Source: Sediminibacterium soli | Lineage (GTDB): Bacteria; Bacteroidota; Bacteroidia; Chitinophagales; Chitinophagaceae | Length of the DNA: 64,000 bases | Reading direction: 5' to 3' | Assembly (NCBI RefSeq): GCF_009939225.1 | Contig: NZ_JAACJR010000008.1 | Coordinates: 1,479,377-1,543,376, forward strand | In this document: piece by piece, positions 42,594 through 52,239 of the stretch | How positions within the stretch are numbered: position 1 is the stretch's first letter | Layout of the letters: every line of letters begins with the position of its first letter | Position numbers and translations under genes: made by a program | The notes under the pieces: generated by a model | Database searches by the model: none | Seen by the model: the letters and a program-made list of their open reading frames with translations, nothing else | What the model was told of the DNA's origin: nothing

Positions 42594-43520
42594 TTAAGAA
42601 CGGTTGCCCTCCTCGTGCCGCATGCCTTTGGCCACCCGGAACAGGTGCAGTACATAGGGAAACAGGGCATCCATGGTTTCTGCCGCTCCCCTGGTAGATC
42701 CGGGCAGGGTAATCACCAGGCTATCCCCGATAAACCCGGCCACTCCCCTCGAGAGCATGGCATAAGGTGTTCTTTGCTGGCCGTAGTTACGTGCGGCTTC
42801 CATAATGCCCGGCACTTCGCGGGTCAGCAGCGGGTGTATCGCCTCGGGTGTTACATCTCTTGGCGAGAGTCCGGTGCCACCGGTGAATAAAATAAGCTGG
42901 TATCCCGCCAAAGCCAGCTGCCCGGCTTTTTCCTGGATCAGTGCAAACTCATCGGGAATGATTTCATACAGTTCTGTGGTAAGCCGGTGCTGCGCCAGTT
43001 TTTCCATAACCGCTTTGCCGCTTGCGTCTTCTTTCTTCCCTGCTGATACCGCATCGGAACAAACAATCACCGCGCAGCGGATGCCGGTCATTGTTGATTC
43101 GGCAAATGTGGTCTTACCGCCTGTTTTCGATTGTAACCCGATAGCGGCGATTTCAATTTCCTTATCGAGGGGTTTGAGCATATCATACATAGTTAGCGCG
43201 GTGATGGCCGCACCGTGCATAGCTTCTACTTCCACACCGGTTTTGTATATCGTATGCACTTCAACGGTAACCAGCACCGTCAGCCCCTGAATGGCAAAAC
43301 TTATGGCGGCATACTCCACGGGAAGCGGGTGACAGTCGGGTATTACGTCGCTGGTGCGTTTGATGGCCAGCAAACCCGCCGCCCGCGAAAACTCGAATAC
43401 ATCACCCTTGGGCACTGTTCTGTCCTGTATGGCCTGGATGGTTGACTGCTGCGATACGCTGAGTGTGGCCGTGGCCGTGGCCCGCCGCAGGCTGTTTTGT
43501 TTTGCTGTGATGTCTACCAT
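42594..43520 (-). CDS. moaCB: Bifunctional MoaC-MoaB (MogA-like) molybdenum cofactor protein
   Basis: A 308-residue fusion. The N-terminal domain (about 1-150) is MoaC, the cyclic pyranopterin monophosphate synthase: [10 protein letters not shown] (about 58-67) and [18 protein letters not shown] (about 94-111). The C-terminal domain (about 155-300) is MoaB/MogA, which adenylates molybdopterin: [17 protein letters not shown] (about 212-228) and [10 protein letters not shown] (about 273-282). I start at ATG 43520 (MVDITAKQ), directly after moaE; upstream sequence in this frame lies within moaE. Fusions of this kind are known in Bacteroidota. Confidence 0.92.
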   Translation of the reverse strand: MVDITAKQNSLRRATATATLSVSQQSTIQAIQDRTVPKGDVFEFSRAAGLLAIKRTSDVIPDCHPLPVEYAAISFAIQGLTVLVTVEVHTIYKTGVEVEAMHGAAITALTMYDMLKPLDKEIEIAAIGLQSKTGGKTTFAESTMTGIRCAVIVCSDAVSAGKKEDASGKAVMEKLAQHRLTTELYEIIPDEFALIQEKAGQLALAGYQLILFTGGTGLSPRDVTPEAIHPLLTREVPGIMEAARNYGQQRTPYAMLSRGVAGFIGDSLVITLPGSTRGAAETMDALFPYVLHLFRVAKGMRHEEGNRS

Positions 43521-43521
43521 A

Positions 43522-43980
43522 TCATTGATTCTTTTTCCATTGATGGGTATCGTCGTTACATAATTCTTTTCCCCAGACCGGCAGTTCGGCCTTGATCCAT
43601 TCCACCAGTTCGCTGCAGGCGTCTGTTGCCGCTTTTCTGCGGTGTGCAGAGGTGAATACGAACAGACATATCTCACCGGTGGCCACTTTTCCCAGGCTAT
43701 GCCATACATGCATACAGGTGAGATCGTATTTGGCAAACAGTGCTTCGCGGATAACGCTCATTTTCTCCAGCGCCATGGCTTCATAGCTGGTATAGTCTAT
43801 GGCAGCCACGGTTTTTTCGCCGATCCTGTCTGCCCGCACCTGTCCAAGAAAAATACTGTGCGCACCGATGCCGGTTTTATCCTGGTGGGCCTGTATCTTT
43901 TCCGCGATAAATGCAGCGCTGATCGCTCCCTGCACAAAAAGGTTCTTATGTTTTTTTTGCCCGCTCATATCTTGCATCAT
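43522..43980 (-). CDS. moaE: Molybdopterin synthase catalytic subunit
   Basis: A 152-residue MoaE that, with MoaD thiocarboxylate, inserts sulfur to form molybdopterin. The family segments [11 protein letters not shown] (about 42-52), YEAMALEKM (about 66-74), [12 protein letters not shown] (about 92-103), AHRRKA (about 112-117) and the catalytic [13 protein letters not shown] (about 129-141) with Lys residues are seen. Several in-frame ATGs lie at the beginning (43980, 43977, 43968); the exact one is uncertain. Confidence 0.93.
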   Translation of the reverse strand: MMQDMSGQKKHKNLFVQGAISAAFIAEKIQAHQDKTGIGAHSIFLGQVRADRIGEKTVAAIDYTSYEAMALEKMSVIREALFAKYDLTCMHVWHSLGKVATGEICLFVFTSAHRRKAATDACSELVEWIKAELPVWGKELCNDDTHQWKKNQ

Positions 43981-43983
43981 TAC

Positions 43984-45171
43984 TCATTGCATTTCTATCA
44001 GGTGCAGGTTAACCACATTGCCTTCTTCACAGTGCACAGTCTCTGCGGCTATTTCCACCAGGCAATTTGCTTCGCTGAATGACTGCATCCGGTACGATTC
44101 CTGTGCGCCGAGCAGTTTTACGTTCCGGCCGTCGTAATATCCTTTCAGAAAATGCGTGAGACCGGTCTTCTTGCAGTAGTCATCCAACAAAGGCGCCTGT
44201 ACAACGGGAAGCGACAGCCTGCGTTTGCTTGCGATACCGATGGCTTCCAGTACATACAGATAAAAACAGGTAAGCACCGAAGAGGGGTTGCCGGGTAAAC
44301 CGAATACCGGTTTGTTTTGCCTGGCGCCAAAATACAAAGGCTTGCCGGGCTTCTGCTGTACTTTGTGAAAAACCGTTTCAACCCCGCAGGCCGCCGCCGC
44401 CGCTGTTACAAAATCGTATTTGCCCACGCTCACACCGCCCGTAAGCAATACCATATCCGCCTGCTGTAAGGCCGCCTGCAAAATGTCTGTAAGCGCATCC
44501 AGATCGTCCTTAACCTGATATATACATGTATCTCCGATGCCCAGCTGCTGCAGGGCTGCCATCAATGCGTATGAATTGGATTCATACACCTGGCCATACT
44601 GCAGCGGACAGCCTGCGGCCTGCAGTTCATCGCCTGTAATGACCAGGGCTATGACCGGGTTTGGATATACAATTACTTCCGCTATACCGATGCCGGCAAG
44701 AAACCCGATCGCCGCGGGTGTAAGCAGTGTGCCGCTTTTCATGGCCAGTGCGCCTGCCTGAACCTCAGATGCCCTGGGCCGCACATTGGCGCCCGCAAGC
44801 AAGTGTTCATCCAGCAGCATGACCCGTTCATTGCCGGTTTCCGTTTTTTCCTGCATAATCACGGTATCGGCTCCCGGGGGAACGGGCGCGCCGGTGAAAA
44901 TCCGGACTATTTTCCCCCGTTCCAGCTGTATTGCTTCGCTGGCGCCCGCGCGCAGTTCGCCGGCCAGCGGCATAGGTTTTCCGGGCTGCCAGTCTTCAAA
45001 GGCAAATGCATACCCATCCATTGCCGACTGCGGAAACGCGGGAATATCGCATGGCGCATAGCAGTCCCTGGCCAGCATTTTGCCGGCCGCCTCGGGTAAG
45101 CGCATGCTTACCGGCTGCAATGCCGATACGTGCTGGGCTATTTTCTGTCTGGCTTCGGATACCGTTATCAT
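43984..45171 (-). CDS. moeA: Molybdopterin molybdenumtransferase
   Basis: A 395-residue MoeA that inserts molybdate into adenylated molybdopterin. SAMDGYAFAFED (about 49-60), FTGAPVPPGADTVIMQE (about 92-108), LLTGGVSVGKYDFV (about 243-256) and GLPGNPSSVLTCFY (about 292-305) are conserved. It lies 13 bases after moaA and 3 bases before moaE, all in one minus-strand operon. Confidence 0.95.
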   Translation of the reverse strand: MITVSEARQKIAQHVSALQPVSMRLPEAAGKMLARDCYAPCDIPAFPQSAMDGYAFAFEDWQPGKPMPLAGELRAGASEAIQLERGKIVRIFTGAPVPPGADTVIMQEKTETGNERVMLLDEHLLAGANVRPRASEVQAGALAMKSGTLLTPAAIGFLAGIGIAEVIVYPNPVIALVITGDELQAAGCPLQYGQVYESNSYALMAALQQLGIGDTCIYQVKDDLDALTDILQAALQQADMVLLTGGVSVGKYDFVTAAAAACGVETVFHKVQQKPGKPLYFGARQNKPVFGLPGNPSSVLTCFYLYVLEAIGIASKRRLSLPVVQAPLLDDYCKKTGLTHFLKGYYDGRNVKLLGAQESYRMQSFSEANCLVEIAAETVHCEEGNVVNLHLIEMQ

Positions 45172-45184
45172 TCAAATTTTTTTA

Positions 45185-46171
45185 TCAGCCGCCGATGGCG
45201 ATCATACTCCGGTTTTGAATACTCCCGGCGGAAACATGTGCCAGGTCTGCACTGAATTGTCCGCCCAGTTCTTTTTGCTTATTCCAAACCGATCTTTCTA
45301 TCAGCGGCACAATTGGCTCTCCTGCGCGCAGTGCGGCGAGCAGGTCCGTTTCTTCTTTTGAAAACAGGCAATTCTTCATTTTGCCGTCAGCGGTAAGCCG
45401 CATCCTGTTGCAGCTGCTGCAGAAGGGTGCGCTCATGGTGCTGATCACGGCAAAGCTGCCGATATACCCGTTTACCCGGTAGGTTTTGGCGGTTTCATTC
45501 GGCATTGATGTCAACGGCATGAATGCATACGACTGCCCTGCGGTATGCATGATCTCCTGCCAGGTAACCACTTTGTTACTGCTCCACCGGTTGCCGGTAA
45601 AGGGCATGAATTCTATAAACCTGATCTGTACGGGCAGGTCTTTTGTCCATGCAATGAAATCAGGTATTTCCGCATCGTTAAGCCCTTTCATTACCACTAC
45701 GTTGATCTTTACGCCAAACCCCCTGTTCAGCAACAGGTCGATATTGTTTTTTACTTTCCGGAACTCGTCCCTGCGGGTGATAAAAAGAAATTTATCCGGC
45801 GACAGCGTGTCGAGGCTGATATTGACGGAACCTATCCCCGCATCTTTCATCAGGTTAATAAACCGGTGCACAAGCGTTCCATTGGTGGTAAGGGTAAGTT
45901 CAACAGGCAATTCCGATAACGCCTCCAATATGGCCGGGGCGTCTTTTCGCACCAGCGGCTCTCCACCGGTAAGCCGTATTTTTTTGACACCCAGCTCCAC
46001 AAAAATACCTGCCAGCTGCCGGATTTCCTGCGTCTGCATCAGTTTGTACGACGGGGAGAACAGGTAATTTTCGTCCGGCATACAATAAAAGCAACGCAGG
46101 TTGCAGTTATCGGTCAGCGATATCCGCAGGTAATCATGAGAACGGTTGTATTGATCTGTCAATTGCTGCAT
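45185..46171 (-). CDS. moaA: GTP 3',8-cyclase (radical SAM)
   Basis: A 328-residue radical-SAM enzyme that starts molybdopterin synthesis from GTP. The N-terminal SAM cluster CNLRCFYC (about 23-30) and the C-terminal cluster CSSCNRMRLTADGKMKNC (about 249-266) are both complete, and the essential Gly-Gly end is visible (SMIAIGG). I start at ATG 46171 because the longer frame has no conserved N-terminal sequence. It is the first gene of the cofactor operon and is divergent from the SelW-like gene. Confidence 0.95.
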   Translation of the reverse strand: MQQLTDQYNRSHDYLRISLTDNCNLRCFYCMPDENYLFSPSYKLMQTQEIRQLAGIFVELGVKKIRLTGGEPLVRKDAPAILEALSELPVELTLTTNGTLVHRFINLMKDAGIGSVNISLDTLSPDKFLFITRRDEFRKVKNNIDLLLNRGFGVKINVVVMKGLNDAEIPDFIAWTKDLPVQIRFIEFMPFTGNRWSSNKVVTWQEIMHTAGQSYAFMPLTSMPNETAKTYRVNGYIGSFAVISTMSAPFCSSCNRMRLTADGKMKNCLFSKEETDLLAALRAGEPIVPLIERSVWNKQKELGGQFSADLAHVSAGSIQNRSMIAIGG

Positions 46172-46247
46172 CTTTTCTCCCGCACATTGATTTTTTAGTA
46201 AATTTACACAGACGGTTAAGTTACACTTTACCTTCCGCATCCAAAGT

Positions 46248-46547
46248 ATGAAACCATCCATCGTTATCAGTTATTGTCCCAAATGCAAGTGGCTGTTAAG
46301 AGCCGCTTATATTGCCCAGGAGCTGCTCACCACGTTTGAAGCAGAGCTCAGATCCGTGGCGCTTGAACCGAGTGACACCAGCGGTGATTTTTACATCAGC
46401 CTCGACAATGAGAAGATCTTTGACCGCAGGGAATACGGTGGTTTTCCCGAGATAAAAGAACTGAAGCAGGCCGTGCGCGACCGCGTGAGCCCCGGAAAAG
46501 ACCTGGGTCATGCCGATACCAGGCCTCATCACAATCATTCCCTTTAA
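46248..46547 (+). CDS. SelT/SelW/SelH-family (Rdx) redox protein
   Basis: A 99-residue thioredoxin-like protein of the Rdx family. The redox motif YCPKC (residues 9-13) has Cys at both positions (Sec in animal SelW). LRAAYIAQELLTTF and the GGFPEIKELKQAVRD segment follow. It is divergent from moaA and 10 bases before mobA, so it may be co-transcribed with mobA. Its function in bacteria is unclear; a thiol-redox role is likely. Confidence 0.82.
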   Translation: MKPSIVISYCPKCKWLLRAAYIAQELLTTFEAELRSVALEPSDTSGDFYISLDNEKIFDRREYGGFPEIKELKQAVRDRVSPGKDLGHADTRPHHNHSL

Positions 46548-46557
46548 CCCATCAGCT

Positions 46558-47142
46558 ATGACCGGGCTTGTTTTATGCGGCGGTAAAAGTTCCAGGATGG
46601 GCAGCGATAAAGGGCTGCTCAGGCTGGAAGCCAGAACCTGGGCACAAACAGCCGCCGATAAACTGGTTGCACTCGGGTTACCGGTTAAGCTTTCCGTGAA
46701 CAAAGAACAATACGGCGATTACGCAGCCGTTTTCTCCGAATCCGATCTTATCACGGATGCCGCGTTGCCGGAGTTGCACGGCCCTTTGCTGGGTGTACTC
46801 AGCTGTCATCTGCAATGCCAGAACGAAGACCTGTTTGTTCTTGCCTGCGATATGCCCCTGATGGACGCCGGCCTGCTCAAAGACCTGCTTCACCGGCACC
46901 GGCAGCAGCCTTCCGCACAGGCCTGGATCTACACCAACGATGACGAGCCGGAGCCATTGTGCGGCATCTACAGCGCAAAAGGACTTTCCGGAATACTGAC
47001 CCTGCTTCAACAGGGCCGGCTCGTTAAACACAGCATGAAATACATGCTCGATCACCTGAGCGTATCAACCACCGCCCTGCAGGCCCACCAGAAAACCGCT
47101 TTCCGCAATTTCAATGCGCATGCAGAACTAAACGGGATGTAA
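46558..47142 (+). CDS. mobA: Molybdenum cofactor guanylyltransferase
   Basis: A 194-residue nucleotidyltransferase that converts Mo-molybdopterin to the guanine dinucleotide form needed by the nitrate reductase next to it. The GTP-binding motif LVLCGGKSSRMGSDKGLL is at about 4-21, and the metal site CDMPLMD at about 99-105. Start at ATG 46558. The 3' end overlaps the convergent rubredoxin-protein gene by 15 bases. Confidence 0.92.
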   Translation: MTGLVLCGGKSSRMGSDKGLLRLEARTWAQTAADKLVALGLPVKLSVNKEQYGDYAAVFSESDLITDAALPELHGPLLGVLSCHLQCQNEDLFVLACDMPLMDAGLLKDLLHRHRQQPSAQAWIYTNDDEPEPLCGIYSAKGLSGILTLLQQGRLVKHSMKYMLDHLSVSTTALQAHQKTAFRNFNAHAELNGM

Positions 47143-48624
47143 GTCAAGCCTGCTTTTCTCCGTTTTCCTGTGCCCCTGTTTACCTGCACCGCAAACAGCA
47201 CAGGCATATGCCTCTGTAATCGATTCAAAAGCGGTCCCCGGTGCAATCCCGCTTTCGGGATCTCCATACATTTCGTCGTACACCGTTAAACAACGGCTGC
47301 ACTGGTATACCTGCGGGATGGCGGCTTTCTCTTCGGGTTCTTTTTTTTCAGCCTGCAGTTTTTTCTCGCTCACCGCCTGCTTATCGGCCCGGTCGTTATA
47401 GAACGCTATCATCAGGCGCCTTAACTGCTCGCCCAGCACGAATTTGGGATTGGCGGTACTGAATTCAAACCCGGTTCGCGCATTCGGATTAAAATCATGC
47501 GAACAAAGAATGTCGTATACGTACAGGTATTCCAGTCCGAACAGGCTGATCAGCGGTCTGCGGCGTACCAGGATGCTGCAGAACACTTCGCTTTTCTTCC
47601 GTGTTTTGATACCGATGCACATGCCAAAAGTGCGGGTATCGTCGTTGTTCAGCTGCTTTACGATATAATTTTTCAATGCCAGCCCTTCGCTGCAGTTATC
47701 CTCTACCTGGAAGTTCAGTTCATTGGCCGCGTGCCGCAGGTTGATCTGGTAGCGGTTCAGCAACTGGTTCCATTTGGGCCGGTCTTTTTCCTCCACGCCT
47801 TTTATGATGATCGATTTCCAGGGCGTGGAACAAAGCTGGCCGATCTTGGTATCAAGACAGAGTTTGCACAGCGCTTTCAGAAAATCAACCGGAAACATTT
47901 CATCCCTCCGGTAAATGCCTACCCAGTATTTGTCGTTCACCTTGTTCACCCCCTCGTAATAGGAAAGGTTGAAAGCAGGCAGCTCGGCAGGTTTTTCCGC
48001 GGGTTTTGTATTGTATTGCTGTTTGCGTATCAGGTGCATCAGGTCATCGCCGCTGGCATCTTCGTTATCGTAAAAAGCTGCCCTGTGCCGCAGTATCAGC
48101 GATTCGATCTCTTTGGATATGCCGGGAATATCATTGGTGTATACCATTTCGTTCCACTCGTAAATGCGATTGGTTCTTGGAAAACGAATAAAAAGATGCC
48201 AGAAATGCAACGCGGTTGTTGATGCCACCCAGTTGATGTTTCCCGTAAGCATCGGTGTAAAACTTTGCCTGCTGTCTGACACATTGACCTTTAGCTGCGG
48301 CTCATAATCCATTCCGTCGAGGATGTCTTTGTATACGCCTTCGCTGAGCCAGGTATCGGTGATGAATATTTCTTCTGCAGGATAGGAGCTGACGATATTG
48401 GGATGCGTTTCGTTGTCAAGATCATAGCGGGTGCCGAGTTGCTGCAGGTCTTCTTCCAGTGTTCCGATCAGTTCGGGATCCACGTTCATAAGCAGCTGTT
48501 GCCGCAACCCGAAGCTTACCTGCCGCACACCCGATCTCCTTGCCGTAACGAGTATATTGTACAGGTCTCCGGGAGAAATGATCCCGCCTTTGAAATTGAT
48601 CTTTATGATGCAGTTGCTTTTCAC
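47128..48624 (-). CDS. Nitrite/sulfite-reductase-like protein with C-terminal rubredoxin domain
   Basis: A 498-residue protein with GTG start at 48624. The N terminus (about 1-80) resembles the ferredoxin-like half-domain of nitrite/sulfite reductases (RQQLLMNV, THPNIVSSYP), but the siroheme/4Fe-4S motifs CxGxxxC and GCxNxC are missing. A variable linker with Lys/Glu repeats (about 415-435) leads to a rubredoxin domain: QCSRCLTVYDEMYGDP, GIAPGTAFE and CAVCG (about 438-480), with all four iron Cys. Placed directly behind the nitrate reductase gene, it is likely an electron carrier or partner of nitrate or nitrite reduction and not itself a siroheme enzyme. Confidence 0.8.
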   Translation of the reverse strand: MKSNCIIKINFKGGIISPGDLYNILVTARRSGVRQVSFGLRQQLLMNVDPELIGTLEEDLQQLGTRYDLDNETHPNIVSSYPAEEIFITDTWLSEGVYKDILDGMDYEPQLKVNVSDSRQSFTPMLTGNINWVASTTALHFWHLFIRFPRTNRIYEWNEMVYTNDIPGISKEIESLILRHRAAFYDNEDASGDDLMHLIRKQQYNTKPAEKPAELPAFNLSYYEGVNKVNDKYWVGIYRRDEMFPVDFLKALCKLCLDTKIGQLCSTPWKSIIIKGVEEKDRPKWNQLLNRYQINLRHAANELNFQVEDNCSEGLALKNYIVKQLNNDDTRTFGMCIGIKTRKKSEVFCSILVRRRPLISLFGLEYLYVYDILCSHDFNPNARTGFEFSTANPKFVLGEQLRRLMIAFYNDRADKQAVSEKKLQAEKKEPEEKAAIPQVYQCSRCLTVYDEMYGDPESGIAPGTAFESITEAYACAVCGAGKQGHRKTEKSRLDLHPV

Positions 48625-48634
48625 AAAATTTGTT

Positions 48635-51600
48635 TTATACCTGAACAGGCGCGGCCTGCCTGGCCGCTGTTCCCAGGCAGTTTTCCAGAATGGCTTTTAC
48701 TTCGGGCCGGCAGCTTCCGCAGCCCATGCCGGCGCCGGTGATCTGGCATAGCTGCAGGTGGTCTTTGCATCCGTCCTTAATCCTGTTCACCAGGTTGCCC
48801 TCTCCCACATTGTTACAGCTGCACACCAGTTTGCCGATAACCGGTTCCGCCGCCTTGCCGGAACGCAGCAGCTGCAACCGTTTTTCGCTCAGTTCTATCT
48901 TCTGCTCGATCAGGTTCCGGAATTCAAGAAACTCGGATTTATCGCCGATAAGAATGGCACCGATAAGCCGGTCGTTGTGGATAATGCATTTTTTATAGTA
49001 TCGTTTTGCCTTATCAATAAACACCACTTCCTCGTAGGCAGGGTCGTTCGGACACTCGACCTCACCCAGCGAACAAAGTTCCGTGCCATGCATTTTGAGT
49101 ATGTTCATGAGCAATGAACCCGTATAATATTTCGAAATATCGCCCGATAAATAAGCGACAACGATCTCTGCCTGCTGCTCCGCCGCTGCGGTGATGCCGT
49201 ACAGAAACCCTTTGAATTCTGCGATCTCGCCAATGGCAAAAATGTCGGGGTGACTGGTCTGCAGGTATTCATTGACCAGTACACCGCGTTTGCAGGCCAG
49301 CTCGCCGGCTTTTGCGATCTCGATATTGGGAACCGTTCCAATGGCAATAACCACTGCCTGGCAATGAACCACCAGACCGCTTTTCAGCCTGATACCCGAT
49401 ATGGTATGGTTACCGAGAAACCGTTCGATCTCGTCGTTATAGTAAATATCAACGCCTTTGTCCGATAACTCTTCGTGCAAGAGCTGACTGCCCAGCGGGT
49501 CAAGCTGCCGATCCATCAGCCTGGATATACGCTGTACAATGGTCACTTCCACATGCACCTCGCGCAGCGAGGCCGCCAGTTCAATACCCAGCAACCCGCC
49601 GCCAACGATCACCACTTTTCCTCCGGCAGGATCTACATGGTTTTTAAAACTGTCTGCATCATTCCTGCTGCGCATCGTAAAAATGCCTTTCATCGCCGGA
49701 ATATCCCTGAGCAATGCGGCCCTGCTCCCGGTTGCCATGATCAGTATATCCCATGAATGCAGCCGGCCGCGGTGATCAGTCGCTGTCTTGTTGTTTTTAT
49801 CAATATGCGTGATACTGACGCCGCGGTGCAGTTGTATGTTGTAGGCATATTCTTCCGCATCCGTCATTTTTACCAGGCTGTTCCAGCCCAGTGTTCCGGA
49901 GATATAATCGGGCAGCAGCACACGGTTGTAAAACGGAAAATCCTCTTTGCTGAACACCACTATTTCGTCTTCGGTATTCACTGCCCGGTAGCTTTTCACA
50001 AAACCGCAGGCACCGGCACCGGCGCCTATCACGATTATTTTCTGCCTGGCTTTTTTGTACAGCCTCACTTCCACCGCCGAGAATTTAAAATCGGGTTCTT
50101 TGCTTTGCGGGTCAACAAGGTTATTGGTGAGGTTATTGGCGCGGTTCAGGTCGCTGTTCAAAATTTTACCCCAGTGTATCGGCAGAAATACAACGCCCTG
50201 CTTGATCGTATCGCATATTTTCGCTTTCACCCGCACTTCCCCGCGTGTGTTGACAATCTCCACCAGGTCGCCCTCTTTTATTGCGCGTTGCGCTGCATCT
50301 TCCGGGTGTATTTCAATAAAAGCTTCGGCGATATGCTGTTTCAGTTTGTTCACCTTACCGGTTTTGCTCATCGTATGCCATTGGTCGCGTATGCGGCCGG
50401 TGGTAAGAATAAGCGGGTAGCCGGCATCCGTTTTTTCCGACAGGTTTTCATCGGGGAAGGAGCGGATAACCGCTTTACGGGAAGCGGTGTAAAACTGTCT
50501 GTCTGTGAACAGTCTTGCCGTACCGTAACCATTGAGCGCTTTTGTATACGGCCATTGCACCGAACGTTTTTCTTTCAGCACGGCATGCGTCAGATCGCTG
50601 ATATCGATATGCGTATCTTTTGTCAGCGCGGCATGTTCGGCAAAAATGTCTGAAGCGTTTGCATAATCGAACCCCGTATAACCCATTTTCTGTGCAAAGC
50701 GGCAGATGATCTCCGCATCCGGCAGGGCTTCTCCGGGCGCTTCTTTGATCCTGTTCAGGTAGGTGATACGCCGTTCCGCATTGGTCATGGTTCCTTCTTT
50801 TTCTGTCCAGGCTGCGGCGGGCAATATCACGTCTGCATAACCGGTCATACCCGAGCGGTGGCTGATCTCCTGCACCACCACAAACTTTGCCTTGCGCAGG
50901 GCGGCTTCTGCCTTGCGTGCATCGGGTAAGCTGGTAAGGGGGTTGGTGCACAGCACCCAGATAGCCTTCAGTTTGCCCTCGTTCAGGGCATCGAACATTT
51001 CGGTGGCCGTTAGTCCGGGCGCTGCGGCGATTTTTCCCGGTTCTATCTTCCAGAAACGCTCCACTTCGGCGCGGTGCGCAGGGTTCTGCAGATCACGGTG
51101 CGCGGGCAACAGGTTGGATAGGCCGCCCACTTCTCTTCCGCCCATGGCATTGGGCTGGCCTGTCAGTGATAGCGGACCCGAACCAGGCTTACCGATATGC
51201 CCGGTGATCAGGTTCAGGTTGATCAGCGAGAGATTCTTATTCACGCCAACCACGCTTTGGTTAAGTCCCATGGTCCACATGGTGATAAATCCGGTTGCGC
51301 TGCCAATCAGGCTTGCCGCCAGGCGGATATCGTTTTCTTCCAGGCCGCAGATCAGGGCGGCTTCCGCTGTCGTGCGTTCAAAAACAACATGGCGGTAGGC
51401 TTCAAACCCTTCTGTATGCCGCGCGATAAAAGCGGTGTCGATCTCTCCCTGTTCGATCAATGCCCTGCCGATGGCATGATGCAGCGTGATATCCGTTCCG
51501 GGATGCAGTTGCAGGTGAAGATCGGCGAGGGCGCAGCTTTGTGTTTTGCGCGGGTCACTGACAATGATTTTCAAACCCGGGTTTTTCTCTTTGGCTTTCT

Positions 51601-52180
51601 CGATACGCTGCCATAAAATGGGATGACACCATGCCGGGTTGGCGCCGGCAACAAAAATAAGATCGGCCAGTTCCAGGTCGTCATAGCAAACAGGAACGCA
51701 GTCTTCGCCAAGACTCATTTTATACCCCGTTACCGCACTGCTCATGCAGAGGCGTGAATTGGTATCGATGTTATTTGTACCGATGAATCCTTTCACCAGT
51801 TTATTGATCACATAGTACTCTTCGGTAAGGCATTGACCGGAAGCATAAAATGCAACCGAATCGGGACCGTACTGATCGATGAAAGTGCGGAATACGGCGG
51901 CGGTCCTTTCCAGTGCCTGGTTCCAGGAAACCCTTTGCCTGGGCAAATGCCTTCCGTACCGCATTTCAGGATACAGGATGCGGTCGCTGGTATCGTTCAC
52001 CGTATAATGCAGGTTCCTGCCCTTGCTGCAGAGGCTGCCCCTGTTAACGGGATGATGCGGATCTCCCGCAACGGTGATCCTTCCGAGTTTATCGGTATCC
52101 ACTACGATACCGCAGCCTACCCCGCAATAACAGCAGGTGGTTGTTTTTTTTCCGGTAGTATCTGGTATGGTTCCGTTCAA
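48635..52180 (-). CDS. Assimilatory nitrate reductase fused to FAD/NAD reductase and BFD [2Fe-2S] domain
   Basis: An 1181-residue molybdoenzyme. The N-terminal 4Fe-4S site C16-x2-C19-x3-C23 with C51, and the Mo-ligand Cys145 in NSRLCMSSAV, define a NasA/NarB/NapA-type catalytic part (about 1-700) with a molydop-binding domain at about 590-700. From about 713 a pyridine-nucleotide-dependent flavoprotein follows (IIVIGAGAGACG; second GGGLLGIELAASLRE), as in NirB. A BFD-like domain ends it: CSCNNVGEG and GCGSC (about 1119-1160). So NAD(P)H oxidation and nitrate reduction are on one chain. The start is TTG at 52180; no in-frame ATG lies before the Fe-S motif. Cytoplasmic, no Tat signal. Confidence 0.9.
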   Translation of the reverse strand: MNGTIPDTTGKKTTTCCYCGVGCGIVVDTDKLGRITVAGDPHHPVNRGSLCSKGRNLHYTVNDTSDRILYPEMRYGRHLPRQRVSWNQALERTAAVFRTFIDQYGPDSVAFYASGQCLTEEYYVINKLVKGFIGTNNIDTNSRLCMSSAVTGYKMSLGEDCVPVCYDDLELADLIFVAGANPAWCHPILWQRIEKAKEKNPGLKIIVSDPRKTQSCALADLHLQLHPGTDITLHHAIGRALIEQGEIDTAFIARHTEGFEAYRHVVFERTTAEAALICGLEENDIRLAASLIGSATGFITMWTMGLNQSVVGVNKNLSLINLNLITGHIGKPGSGPLSLTGQPNAMGGREVGGLSNLLPAHRDLQNPAHRAEVERFWKIEPGKIAAAPGLTATEMFDALNEGKLKAIWVLCTNPLTSLPDARKAEAALRKAKFVVVQEISHRSGMTGYADVILPAAAWTEKEGTMTNAERRITYLNRIKEAPGEALPDAEIICRFAQKMGYTGFDYANASDIFAEHAALTKDTHIDISDLTHAVLKEKRSVQWPYTKALNGYGTARLFTDRQFYTASRKAVIRSFPDENLSEKTDAGYPLILTTGRIRDQWHTMSKTGKVNKLKQHIAEAFIEIHPEDAAQRAIKEGDLVEIVNTRGEVRVKAKICDTIKQGVVFLPIHWGKILNSDLNRANNLTNNLVDPQSKEPDFKFSAVEVRLYKKARQKIIVIGAGAGACGFVKSYRAVNTEDEIVVFSKEDFPFYNRVLLPDYISGTLGWNSLVKMTDAEEYAYNIQLHRGVSITHIDKNNKTATDHRGRLHSWDILIMATGSRAALLRDIPAMKGIFTMRSRNDADSFKNHVDPAGGKVVIVGGGLLGIELAASLREVHVEVTIVQRISRLMDRQLDPLGSQLLHEELSDKGVDIYYNDEIERFLGNHTISGIRLKSGLVVHCQAVVIAIGTVPNIEIAKAGELACKRGVLVNEYLQTSHPDIFAIGEIAEFKGFLYGITAAAEQQAEIVVAYLSGDISKYYTGSLLMNILKMHGTELCSLGEVECPNDPAYEEVVFIDKAKRYYKKCIIHNDRLIGAILIGDKSEFLEFRNLIEQKIELSEKRLQLLRSGKAAEPVIGKLVCSCNNVGEGNLVNRIKDGCKDHLQLCQITGAGMGCGSCRPEVKAILENCLGTAARQAAPVQV

Positions 52181-52239
52181 GACAATAGGTTAAAAAGGCA
52201 GCAATCGAAAAGCAAACAATCGAAGAAGGCCGGATACGG

